From: Microcoleus sp. AS-A8
Lineage (GTDB): Bacteria; Cyanobacteriota; Cyanobacteriia; Cyanobacteriales; Coleofasciculaceae
Length of the DNA: 64,000 nucleotides
Direction: 5' to 3'
Assembly (NCBI GenBank): GCA_039962225.1
Contig: JAMPKV010000003.1
Location: 62,001-126,000 of the forward strand
Numbering within the stretch: position 1 is the first letter of the stretch; the number at the start of each line of letters is the position of its first letter. The notes under the pieces are model-generated. The model had not been told where the DNA came from. It saw only the letters and a program-made list of their open reading frames with translations, and ran no database searches. Shown one piece after another: positions 1 to 7,862 of this stretch. Made by a program: the position numbers and the translations under genes.

Positions 1-2
1 TG

Positions 3-32
3 GAAGACGATATCCCTGAGGCCGAAGATTGA
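3..32 (+). CDS. C-terminal tail of an upstream gene (partial)
   Basis: In the third frame the window opens with an acidic run (EDDIPEAED) followed by TGA. This looks like the end of a coding region that starts outside the window. The fragment is too short to assign a family, and a chance open frame is possible. Confidence 0.35.
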   Translation, partial: EDDIPEAED

Positions 33-821
33 AATTTGCACTGAAACCTCTGCCGGATTTCAACGGCTTAGCTCTCGCAGAACAGGTTGCATAGATGATT
101 CTAGTGCGATTGCCTAGCAACCTGTTCCAGTATCTAGCGTCGGCACCCTCAGCATGGAAGTTTTACTATAGGCCAGAGTTGGGCTTTGGGGGGTGATAGT
201 GGTGGGAAAGAACATCATAGACTTGCCCTTGGTCTCAACTCAATTACGAACTTGAATGCAATAACCGTCATCCCACTCGCCATTCACGTCATTTTGTTAT
301 ACTGATTCATTCTGAGTAGCCCATTTGAATGGAGTGCTGGACAATCATCTGTGCCGAAAGAATAGCTTAATAATTTTTTATGCAACGATACTTTACACCC
401 TCTCATAATCTATGGCAGCCCTTATTTTGAGAGTTCTTTCTACCTAAGTGGCTACATCTAGGCGTTTCTTTAGGGAAAAATGGCCCAGGCTCAGGTGATC
501 CCCACTTAAAACCATGTGCCGTCAGGACTCTCCAAATTAATCTACTGACGCACTTAGGTTAAGTTTTGTTTAAGTTTTCAATAGAGCTTTTACATTCTTA
601 GCTGGAAGACACGCTAGCCTGGTTTCCTGTAACCCTTACAGAGAGGGCGTTTCATGCTTGGAAGAGATAAAATGTGGTTTTTACCTTTTCTTAATCTTTT
701 GCGATCTTTATTTAAAAAGAGAATTCATTCGTAACTTTCTATACGGAACTAAATTTATTTTCACGCTAGCGAATATTCGATTATATTTAATCGTAGCTTT
801 GTTATTTCCCTGCCTATTACC
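33..821. other. Gene-free stretch upstream of the DUF4327 gene
   Basis: No convincing coding frame is seen on either strand. The second half is AT-rich. The only structured element noticed is the pair of 11-bp spaced TTAA-core octamers listed separately. The stretch presumably holds the promoter of the gene at 822. Confidence 0.5.
556..574 (-). promoter_or_regulatory. Pho-box-like tandem repeat (tentative)
   Basis: AGGTTAAG (556-563) is followed exactly 11 bp later by TGTTTAAG (567-574). The first is the reverse complement of the octamer CTTAACCT reported for SphR/PhoB-type binding in cyanobacteria, and 11-bp spacing is the expected periodicity. The orientation is opposite to the nearest downstream gene, so the target is unclear. 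Confidence 0.25.
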
Positions 822-1064
822 ATGAGCATTAACACCGTGCCTTCTACACCTACGATTCAGTACTCCATCGATGTCATCCAAGACGAAGCGCGCCACTTAG
901 TCGAAAAAGGCATCATTAGCCGCCAGCAGCCTATCTACGTCCTTTGCCAGTACATTCCCGCACGGGAGTGGGTTTGTGTCGAGTGTGAGCTAGAGCGGTG
1001 CGACTTCTTGCTCAGAGACCGCATTGCCGATTTGATCGGATCTGAAGAATGGGATAACGATTAA
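822..1064 (+). CDS. DUF4327 family protein
   Basis: An 80-aa protein of the small cyanobacterial DUF4327 family. The segment from about residue 14 (YSIDVIQDEARHLVEKG) through QYIPAREWVCVECELE and RDRIADLIG is the family hallmark. No signal peptide or membrane segment is visible, so it is probably cytoplasmic. Its function is unknown. It starts at an ATG, and the long AT-rich leader suggests its own promoter. Family membership is by recall of the conserved core; no role is proposed. Confidence 0.85.
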   Translation: MSINTVPSTPTIQYSIDVIQDEARHLVEKGIISRQQPIYVLCQYIPAREWVCVECELERCDFLLRDRIADLIGSEEWDND

Positions 1065-1587
1065 TATTTTTTATGGGAAGGAGAACAAAAACTGATGACT
1101 AGGAAGACTTACCTAGTCCTTGGCAAACCTTGAGACACCTAAGCGTGATCAAAAAGACTTTTAGGACGATCTAATTGGCCAAAAATTATGGGAAAAGCTT
1201 GAAACGAACTTTCTATCCTATTAAGCTTTAATAATTCAGTCCGCCCTTTAGGGCGTTACTTATTTTAGACGGCTTGAGAAGAATCAGAGAGCACAGTGCC
1301 CAGGCTGCCCCAATCTATAGAAAGTGTTCCCAATTGCCTCGTGAGTGAAAGGTAACAAATGTAACAGCTCGACTGACTCGGCGTCTAACCCTCAACTCAT
1401 CCGCTATATCGGCTAACAGACCTCCTTGAGCAATTGCCTCTAATCCGCGAAAATCAAACAATCCTGATCAGGGCGGGAAGTATTGAACTTGCTGCTAACA
1501 ACCCTAAGTCACCTAGCGCCAAACCTTATAGGTTATGGCGCAGCATTTTTGTTCTTTTTGCTCAACCTTGACCAACGCAGAGCGAGT
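1065..1587. other. Intergenic stretch with a small perfect palindrome
   Basis: No gene is seen between the DUF4327 gene and the convergent minus-strand gene. A 14-bp perfect palindrome (CGCCCTTTAGGGCG, 1242-1255) could be part of a terminator or an interspersed repeat, but it has no clear T-tract. Confidence 0.45.
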
Positions 1588-1980
1588 CTAACTATCTAAG
1601 TCGGAGTTCCGCAACTTCTCTAACTCAGTGCGGATGGCGGCAATTTGTGCCGTCAGTTCTTCTAATTCCAACTGTGTATTGGGTGGGGCAGGGGTGGTTG
1701 GTGGTGTCGCAGAGATATCACTCGCTGTTTCTGTTGTGGAGGAACGCCCTGGAGCACTTTGTTGCCTCCACATCTGCTCAATAAAACTTCGGGCTTCTTG
1801 CTCAGTGATTGCTCCTTTCTCGGCCCACTCAGTGACCCGTTGGCTGAACTCTAACCTCAGTTGAGACAAGCTTTCTTCACGCTTTTGAGAGTCACCGAGC
1901 GTTTCGACGAGGGAGGTCGTTGCCCCCAACGAGACACGCAGTCCAGTTTGTAGCAAATCTAGGAGATTGTTGGAGTTCAT
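1588..1980 (-). CDS. Phasin-like small helical protein (hypothetical)
   Basis: A 130-aa protein. Residues 1-65 are predicted amphipathic helix (LLDLLQTGLRVSLGATTSLVE, then heptad-like QKREESLSQLRLEFSQR). A Pro/Thr/Ser-rich linker at about 70-100 leads to a C-terminal coiled coil (LEELTAQIAAIRTELEKLR). This layout resembles cyanobacterial proteins annotated as phasin-like or PHA granule-associated, but no defining motif is present. It sits upstream of nothing obvious and lies in the same direction as the iron cluster. The coding call is fairly sure; the family is a guess. Confidence 0.65.
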   Translation of the reverse strand: MNSNNLLDLLQTGLRVSLGATTSLVETLGDSQKREESLSQLRLEFSQRVTEWAEKGAITEQEARSFIEQMWRQQSAPGRSSTTETASDISATPPTTPAPPNTQLELEELTAQIAAIRTELEKLRNSDLDS

Positions 1981-2161
1981 CTAAGTATCCAGTCCGGTTG
2001 CACGAATGACTTCGTTTATAATGTATCGTTTTTGGCGAATGGCTAAGAGGAGAAGGTAATTTGCAATCCTAGGACTTATGCCAATTGACCTGTTGGACTC
2101 TATTGCTAGTCGTCAGGTGGGCATCGCCTACCCTAGATTTTCTGTGTATGTTCTCAATCTT

Positions 2162-2512
2162 TCAGCCCACTTGCTCCACATATTGATTAACATCATCGAT
2201 CACGCGCGTCAACTCCGCTTCTGTCGTCAGGCGGATGCGCTCGTCACGGAGTGTAACGAGGACTTTAGCCGCAAAGGGACTCGGCCAGATATTAGGGTTG
2301 CAGAAAATTTCTAGAAAAACATCCCCCGAATATCGGTACTCCATGGGTTTTTGAGGCGTGGGTTTGGCACCACCACCGATGGCCTGGGTCGCGGCTTTCA
2401 GGCTCTGCATCAATTGGGCGATCGCTTGCTGTAACTCTCTAGCCGCATCAGCCGTGAAGGCAAACGACACAGAACCTTCGACAAGATTAAGTTTTAGTGG
2501 AGTAGGAGCCAT
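2162..2512 (-). CDS. Conserved hypothetical protein, 116 aa
   Basis: A soluble 116-aa protein without signal peptide. It opens with a beta-rich segment (PLKLNLVEGSVSFAFTADAAREL), a helical stretch (QQAIAQLMQSLKAAT), a short Gly/Pro linker, and a C-terminal mixed domain (YRYSGDVFLEIFCNPNIW ... KVLVTLRDERIRLTTEAEL). I do not recognise the family. An ATG lies about 9 bp downstream of a GTAGGAG-like site on the minus strand (reading GGAGTAGGAGCC before ATG). It lies in the same direction as the gene at 1588-1980, about 180 bp away. Confidence 0.65.
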   Translation of the reverse strand: MAPTPLKLNLVEGSVSFAFTADAARELQQAIAQLMQSLKAATQAIGGGAKPTPQKPMEYRYSGDVFLEIFCNPNIWPSPFAAKVLVTLRDERIRLTTEAELTRVIDDVNQYVEQVG

Positions 2513-2986
2513 ATGTCATGAATCTTAATATTAGGATTTTAAGGCAAGAAGTTGTAATTGAACTCCTGGAAAAATTTACCAGACAATCGGGTTCATCGGT
2601 GCATTTTTATTAAAAATACTCTCAACAAGTCCCCAAATTGACACAATGATAGGGAACCCAACTCCCCTAAAATCAGTAGGTTTCAGCCATTTTAAAGACT
2701 CAACTAAATGCTAGAAATATTAATTCAATGGGGTAGCATCTGTGGTGCAAGATAACCGAGCTGAAGTTCGTAAAGCTTTTTAAGCTTTTTCAACTGGATA
2801 GTTATTTCCGCCATGCTGCACTAGACTGCTAGTTTTCCACAGATAGGGGTACTTTTCCACAGAAAATGGCGAGTTTTCCACAAAGATAAAGAAAAGATAA
2901 TCATTGCCATCGCTATTCTTAACCCAAGCTCACGCCAGATTTTTGCAACTCTTAGCTAACGCATCCGTCTGAAATTAGTTTCGAGA
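2513..2986. other. 474-bp intergenic region holding the DnaA-box cluster
   Basis: Both flanking genes run leftward. Apart from the nonamers, there is an AT-rich stretch at about 2520-2720. There is also a weak Fur-box-like sequence at 2895-2909 (AGATAATCATTGCCA, three mismatches to the 7-1-7 consensus) directly beside the last DnaA-like box. No ORF is credible here. Confidence 0.45.
2833..2882 (+). promoter_or_regulatory. Three phased DnaA-box-like nonamers
   Basis: TTTTCCACA occurs at 2833-2841, 2853-2861 and 2874-2882, all in the same orientation, with 20- and 21-bp start-to-start spacing, which is about two helical turns. TTTTCCACA is the DnaA-box form used in cyanobacteria. The boxes lie in the 474-bp gap between the gene ending at 2987 and the gene starting at 2512. 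They could mark an origin, a DnaA-titration site or a DnaA-controlled promoter. Confidence 0.55.
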
Positions 2987-3937
2987 TTACTTCCGGCTTG
3001 CCGATTTCTCACGCTGAACACTGGCACCTGTTGGCACCGCTAAGCTGTTGAAATAAAGTCCGCCAATGGTGAACATAAACAACAGGTAAGCTACGGCTTG
3101 AACCAGATAAATTTTTTCCCGATAGCCAATTAAGGCTTTAAGCACTACACCGGGAAACTTATCATCAGGTAAAATACTGCTCGTATTCCAAACGATGGGG
3201 CCTAAAATACAGGAATGGTATTTGGCAAACCGTTCATAGTAGAAGCACAACGATTCTGAACTCCGATCCATTTGAGCTAAAGTATTGATGGATTGGTCAA
3301 AATGTGCTAAAGAAGAAACCACTAAACCAGCAACAATCAGAAGTAACAAAACCCCCATGACCTGAAAGAAGAGGCGGATGTTAATTTTGACACCCCACTT
3401 GAATAGCAACACACCAATTCCGGCAGCTACTGCGATTCCAGCAAGCGCCCCTAGGGCAGGTACCAACCCTTGTTGAAATTTGGCAACGATAAACAGAACC
3501 GTCTCAAACCCTTCTCGTAGGACAGCAATCAGAATCAGGGTGAAGACGCCCCAACCTGAACCCTTCCCTTGTTGAATCGCAGAAGTGACAGCGCCTTCAA
3601 CTTCTGATTTCAGGTATTTGGCCTGTTGGGTCATCCAAATCAGCATCCAACTCAGCATGGCGATCGCAATCACGCCAAAGACAGCCTCCAGCAACGGCTC
3701 AATCACAGGTGCATACTGTGGATAGGTCGTGCTCAAGGCTTGAATCCCCCAGCTAAATAAGACGCCGACCAAGGCACTAGCGACGAGTCCGACGGCGACA
3801 CCCGCATAAACCCAAGGGTTCAGATGTCCAGCTTTGGCTTTTTTCAGGCAAGCCAGAACAATTCCCACCACAAGGGCGGCTTCAACGCCTTCGCGTAGAG
3901 TAATGACAAAAGTCGGTAAAGCAGCACTAAAATCCAT
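2987..3937 (-). CDS. FTR1-family high-affinity iron permease
   Basis: A 316-aa integral membrane protein of the FTR1/EfeU family, which carries ferric iron across the inner membrane after oxidation by a partner oxidase. Two REGxE iron-binding motifs are visible: REGVE at residues 15-19 and REGFE at 141-145, each inside a hydrophobic helix. About seven membrane segments can be traced. An unusual loop at about 225-250 contains three clustered aromatic/Cys residues (ESLCFYYERFAKYHSCILG). It is the last gene of a same-strand iron cluster (oxidase, lipoproteins, ferritin-like protein). The context supports a Fet3/Ftr1-like oxidase-permease pair. Confidence 0.93.
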   Translation of the reverse strand: MDFSAALPTFVITLREGVEAALVVGIVLACLKKAKAGHLNPWVYAGVAVGLVASALVGVLFSWGIQALSTTYPQYAPVIEPLLEAVFGVIAIAMLSWMLIWMTQQAKYLKSEVEGAVTSAIQQGKGSGWGVFTLILIAVLREGFETVLFIVAKFQQGLVPALGALAGIAVAAGIGVLLFKWGVKINIRLFFQVMGVLLLLIVAGLVVSSLAHFDQSINTLAQMDRSSESLCFYYERFAKYHSCILGPIVWNTSSILPDDKFPGVVLKALIGYREKIYLVQAVAYLLFMFTIGGLYFNSLAVPTGASVQREKSASRK

Positions 3938-3987
3938 TAGTCATTAATCCTTAGTCATGGGTTATTAGTGAGTCTTTTGTTAATAAT

Positions 3988-4013
3988 CAGTGGTCAGTAG
4001 CCACAGACCACTG
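3988..4013. repeat. Inverted repeat between ferritin-like and FTR1 genes
   Basis: CAGTGGTC (3988-3995) and GACCACTG (4006-4013) form a perfect 8-bp stem with a 10-nt loop, surrounded by TCAGTAG/GACTACTGAC degenerate copies. The tract looks like a short interspersed repeat. It could also work as a processing or attenuation hairpin between the two genes. Confidence 0.5.
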
Positions 4014-4039
4014 ACTACTGACTCTTAACGACTGACCCC

Positions 4040-4474
4040 TTAACTAAAATCGCGCAACATTTTTTTAATTTCTATGTTGTGCATTTCTTCTTGACCAATC
4101 ATGGTGCGGGCGTACTCTTCCAAATAAACACTGGAATCATTTACGGTTTCTAGTAATTGCTTGTAGAGATTCAGGGCTTTTTTCTCATGGTTGAGGCTTT
4201 CTTCTAAAATATCCCGTACTGAGTGCTTGTAAGTTTCCTCAATCGGAGCAATTCGCTGGCTGGGATGTCCTTCTAAACCGGTGAGAATCTCTCCTGCCTG
4301 TTGAGCATGGAGCAAGGATTCTGTGGCTTGGGCTTTGAAAAAATCCACAATCGGAGTGCGGTAGGGACCCGTCACCATCAGGGAATAGTGGGTATAACGG
4401 ACTACCCCAGCCAGCTCAAATTCCATGATCGAGTTGAGGATGTCAGTGGTGCCTTTGAGATCGAGTTCCTTCAT
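4040..4474 (-). CDS. Ferritin-like / bacterioferritin-related di-iron protein
   Basis: A 144-aa four-helix-bundle protein. Candidate metal ligands sit where bacterioferritins have them: E18/E20 in helix A (MEFELAGVVRYTHY), E52 and H56 in helix B (ESLLHAQ, spaced ExxxH rather than ExxH), E97 region in helix C, and E129/H132 in helix D (EEMHNIEI). It is likely to bind or store iron, or act as an iron-dependent oxidase. It lies 103 bp upstream of the FTR1 permease gene, on the same strand, so a role in handling imported iron is reasonable. The shifted spacing in helix B makes classical bacterioferritin less certain. Confidence 0.8.
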   Translation of the reverse strand: MKELDLKGTTDILNSIMEFELAGVVRYTHYSLMVTGPYRTPIVDFFKAQATESLLHAQQAGEILTGLEGHPSQRIAPIEETYKHSVRDILEESLNHEKKALNLYKQLLETVNDSSVYLEEYARTMIGQEEMHNIEIKKMLRDFS

Positions 4475-4628
4475 GGTGAGCCTTTGGTTTTATGGTTGTT
4501 GAAATTCTCTCATGACGATCTAAGTGCTTGTCTCAAGGTTCACCACGAAACAAAGCACTAGAGGCGAGAGCCATGCCCTGAACGGAAGTGTTTTTATCTA
4601 GGTGGGATCAATCCTAGAACGCAAACCC

Positions 4629-5195
4629 TTAAGGGCTTTTTGTGTATTCCGTCACGGCTTGCGAGAGGGATTGAAGGGACGTGATGGCTTTGGCTTTGTC
4701 TGGATTGGGCGGCTGTATCACCGTATTAGTGACTTGCGTAACACCTGATGCCAGTTTGTTGTAGGCTGATTGAGATTTGTTTTTAACCTGAAATTGGATG
4801 ATCTTCTGCTGCCAGTTATCGCTAAAACCCTTGGCATATTGTTTGGCTTTGGCAATATCGTTAGCTTGCAATGCCTTCACGGCAGCGGGCAAATAGCCAT
4901 TGAGCTTGGCTAATGTTGGCTTGGCCCCATCATTGGTTTTAGCCGTAGCCTTGGCCGTATTAGCGGGTGCTACGGCTGTCTTCCCTGTTTTTGGGCTAGC
5001 AGCGGGACTAACGCCAGGACTAGCTGCTGGATTTACAGCCGCTGTGGAATTGGGGGGAGCGGCCTTTGGCTTTTTCGGTCTTTTTACAATTTGGGGTGTT
5101 GAGACCACTGCCTCATTAGACTCTTCTTGGTTACAACCCGCTATCCCCCCAAGCAGCAGGATACTGGCAATTACCACAGCATTGAAACGCATCAT
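4629..5195 (-). CDS. Lipoprotein of unknown function in the iron cluster
   Basis: A 188-aa predicted lipoprotein. A short basic/hydrophobic signal ends in a lipobox with Cys21 (GGIAGC). Next comes a long Ala/Pro/Thr/Lys-rich linker (about 35-90), then an all-helical C-terminal domain (about 92-188) beginning KPTLAKLNGYLPAAVKALQAND. The C-terminal part resembles small cyanobacterial helical repeat domains. No catalytic residues are visible. The start is supported by GGAGTTAGAA upstream of the first of two consecutive ATG codons. Gene order and strand place it with the oxidase/permease genes, but its function is not known. Confidence 0.75.
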   Translation of the reverse strand: MMRFNAVVIASILLLGGIAGCNQEESNEAVVSTPQIVKRPKKPKAAPPNSTAAVNPAASPGVSPAASPKTGKTAVAPANTAKATAKTNDGAKPTLAKLNGYLPAAVKALQANDIAKAKQYAKGFSDNWQQKIIQFQVKNKSQSAYNKLASGVTQVTNTVIQPPNPDKAKAITSLQSLSQAVTEYTKSP

Positions 5196-5443
5196 TTCTA
5201 ACTCCTCAAAAATTCAGGGAATAATTCTAGACGGTCTTGGTCTAATAACGAAGCACCACAGCTACGGCTGCAACTAGAATTGTCAGCTTCATCAAGATAG
5301 TAAATTACAAAACTGACACCTGAACAGAATTACTTGAGGAGAATTAACGAACCCTGAAGACAAATCTAGCGGTTTCATTAGGTTTGATTTTTCTTCGTCG
5401 CTAGAAATTAGAGGGCGTTGGATTGAGCTTAGCCGTCTGAAGC

Positions 5444-6460
5444 TTAGGCTTTAAGAACATTTTGAGCGTTCTGCTCAATGGTCTTGATGAGCTGGGAGAC
5501 TTGCTCAGGAGTCATCACAGGTTTGGCTGGGGCTTGCGCGGAAGGCCATGCGGTTTTTAGTTGAGTCATGCTGTCGGCGATCGCTTTTTGGGCTTCGGGA
5601 TTGGATTTTTTCAAGGGGTCGGAAATTTGGCTCAATAAGCTATCCGCATAGTTGACAAATCCTCGCGAGTCCTGATACTCAATTACGGCGGCTATTTTGC
5701 CATTGGCGATCGCAGCCCCATATTCTGAGTTCGCTGCATCCAGTAACTCGTTGATCACCTCTAGCACGAATTGAGGCGATTGACGCTGTTGTTCTGGCAA
5801 AACTTGAATCGCCTGATCGACTGACTGCATGGACTGATCGAAATTCGTTGCGACTTTAGCATCCTTAGAATTCGATTTCACTAAGTCTTGCAGGCTGATC
5901 AAGGTCTTCTTAAATTCTGGGACTTTCCGCTCATTGAGCTGCTCTTCCACATCGACGTAAATTTCTTCGACTGGATGACCGATGTGAGGTTCAGCTTGTT
6001 TGGGCAATTGTGCGTCTAGGAGTTCTTTTGCCACCAGCAGATGACCTTTCATCAAGCCCAGCTTACTCATGTAATCGACATCTTTGGCTTCCCCAGTGAG
6101 CACGATATCCTCAACGGTGACCATATCCTTAATTTGGTCAAACTGCTCTTGAGCAATTACCTTTTTGGACACCAGTTCATCAGGACTGCCATAAGGACGA
6201 CTGGCCTGAATTTTATTAGATAGGGCTGGAATCCCTAATTTGGCTTCTAATTTGTCTAAATCGGACAAAATTGCGGTATTGATGTTGATTTTATCCTTGG
6301 CATTGCTTGAATGATGAGTGCTTGTTGCCGTCGGACTGGAATTGTTAGCTGGAGAAGAATTTGAGGTTACACCAGACTTTGGTGAGGGAGCGCAGTTCGT
6401 CAGAACGACCAACAGCGTACTGGCAACAACAAGAGCAAGGAAACGGAAAATAGACTTCAT
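5444..6460 (-). CDS. Lipoprotein with helix-hairpin-helix domain
   Basis: A 338-aa predicted lipoprotein (lipobox LTNC, Cys23) followed by a Ser/Asn/Thr-rich linker. Residues about 58-115 form a helix-hairpin-helix segment of ComEA type (INTAILSDLDKLEAKLGIP ... GSPDELVSKKVIAQEQFDQI). A helical domain follows with GHLLVAKELL and a His/Glu-rich motif (EPHIGHPVEEIYVDVEE), which might bind metal. The C-terminal third is helical. The HhH fold often binds DNA, but at the membrane surface it may bind protein or another ligand. Its position between the oxidase and the second lipoprotein suggests a role in iron capture; this is inference. Confidence 0.8.
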   Translation of the reverse strand: MKSIFRFLALVVASTLLVVLTNCAPSPKSGVTSNSSPANNSSPTATSTHHSSNAKDKININTAILSDLDKLEAKLGIPALSNKIQASRPYGSPDELVSKKVIAQEQFDQIKDMVTVEDIVLTGEAKDVDYMSKLGLMKGHLLVAKELLDAQLPKQAEPHIGHPVEEIYVDVEEQLNERKVPEFKKTLISLQDLVKSNSKDAKVATNFDQSMQSVDQAIQVLPEQQRQSPQFVLEVINELLDAANSEYGAAIANGKIAAVIEYQDSRGFVNYADSLLSQISDPLKKSNPEAQKAIADSMTQLKTAWPSAQAPAKPVMTPEQVSQLIKTIEQNAQNVLKA

Positions 6461-6589
6461 TGTAAGTTCAGAAATTTGTAATTTGAGATCAGATCTTTAG
6501 TTGCTTAATAAAATTCTTTTGCAACATCAATTTAGCTTTTTATTCTCTAGCTAATAGGAATCTTTGTCAAATAATGACCAAAAAAGTCA

Positions 6590-7603
6590 CTAGGCTTGAG
6601 CGATGACTTCAAAATTTCCCATGCAACCGCTTTCCGCGATCGCATCTTGGTGAGGATGAAACATATACTTACCCGTGTAAGGATAGGCAAATTCCAGGAT
6701 GTGCCGTTCTGCGGTCCCCATCGTAATCACATCACTTTCCTGCGTTGGCTTCAGAGTCATCCCGGTGGGATAAACGCGAAAGAAGTTGGCATGAGTATGA
6801 AAGGTGACGGCCGCGTCGAACTCAATCATATTGAGCAGATACAATCGCACGAGCTGGTTTTGGTAAATGGGGATTGGATGCTCCATATAGTAATTCGGCA
6901 TCCCGTTAAAGGCATAAAGTTCATTTTTGTTGTCATCGTTAATGTCATAACCGCCCATAATCATCACCATTTCATCAGCAGGGGGACGCCCTTGGGGAGG
7001 GTCAACGATGAACATGCCATATAATCCTTTGCTGATATGGCGTGTGACGGGTGCCGTGTGGCAATGGTAGAGATGAACGCCGTAGGGTTCGGCATCAAAT
7101 TCGTAAATCGTGGCCGCACCATGACGTATCGGTTTGATACCATCAGCCTCAGCCGGGTGGATGCCATGAAAATGCATGGAGTGAGAATGTCCACCGTTGT
7201 TGAGGAAAATAATCCGGACGCGATCGCCCTGTTTGGCTCGTAGAGTTGGCCCTGGCACACGACCATTGAAGTTCCAAGTCACGAAGGATACAGCACTATT
7301 GAGATGAACAGTACTGTTTCCGGCAACAATCCGAAATTCGCGAATTGTCCGTCCGTTGTCTTTTTTCACGGTGCCATAATCAAAATTTCGCAGCATTGCC
7401 ATAGGGCTAATCCTGCTATCCTCTGAGGAAGAGGCGTCATTGGGAAGCAGTGGCACTCTAACCTTCGCCGTTGAGTGGCGCGTTTGAGCAAACTGTTGCA
7501 CAGCCAAAGCCGCTCCCGCCACGCCAATTCCTGCTAGTCCCAACTTGAGAAGTTGACGACGATTCCACAGAGGAGTTTTCTTAAGCAGAAAGGGGTCTGG
7601 CAT
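6590..7603 (-). CDS. Two-domain multicopper oxidase, Tat-exported
   Basis: From the ATG at 7603 the protein has 337 aa and begins with a Tat-type signal (NRRQLLKLG at 14-22, then a hydrophobic run). The upstream in-frame TTG at 7654 would add 17 residues and bury that signal. Domain 1 carries HFH and YHCHTAPVTRHISKGLYG; domain 2 carries FHTH and FHPH. Four HxH pairs are those needed for a trinuclear copper site at a domain interface. A type-1 copper Cys is present only in domain 1, the arrangement reported for type C two-domain oxidases. A ferroxidase role is inferred from the FTR1 permease downstream. A Fur-box match lies 60 bp upstream. Confidence 0.9.
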   Translation of the reverse strand: MPDPFLLKKTPLWNRRQLLKLGLAGIGVAGAALAVQQFAQTRHSTAKVRVPLLPNDASSSEDSRISPMAMLRNFDYGTVKKDNGRTIREFRIVAGNSTVHLNSAVSFVTWNFNGRVPGPTLRAKQGDRVRIIFLNNGGHSHSMHFHGIHPAEADGIKPIRHGAATIYEFDAEPYGVHLYHCHTAPVTRHISKGLYGMFIVDPPQGRPPADEMVMIMGGYDINDDNKNELYAFNGMPNYYMEHPIPIYQNQLVRLYLLNMIEFDAAVTFHTHANFFRVYPTGMTLKPTQESDVITMGTAERHILEFAYPYTGKYMFHPHQDAIAESGCMGNFEVIAQA

Positions 7604-7661
7604 GAATCGCAAGTTATTGAAATAATTGTCTAGTTTAGAAGAATAATTCTTCAAGTCTAAC

Positions 7662-7676
7662 TGTTAATTATTCTCA
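7662..7676 (-). promoter_or_regulatory. Candidate Fur box upstream of the multicopper oxidase
   Basis: Read on the minus strand the site is TGAGAATAATTAACA. It matches the 7-1-7 Fur consensus TGATAATNATTATCA at 12 of 14 specified positions. It lies about 58 bp upstream of the chosen oxidase ATG. A weaker, overlapping-type half-site (TGAGAGTAATTAG) follows at about 7694-7706. A fur gene with a similar box is in the same window. Confidence 0.55.
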
Positions 7677-7862
7677 ACAGACTGAACAATAGCCTAATTA
7701 CTCTCAACTGTTGAAAGCAGTATGACCTAAATTAAGAGTACGTATTGTATCAGTTAAGAAGAAAATCGTGCGGGCTTTGATGTTTCGGTGCTGCTACAGC
7801 ACGCATAAAATAACCCAACTAACCAACCCGCTAGCAAAAACTGACTCAATACTTGCGAATGA

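Noticed and set aside
7604..7654. Upstream TTG start for the multicopper oxidase
   Set aside because: It would add 17 residues before the Tat signal, whereas the ATG at 7603 leaves the twin-arginine motif at position 15-16.
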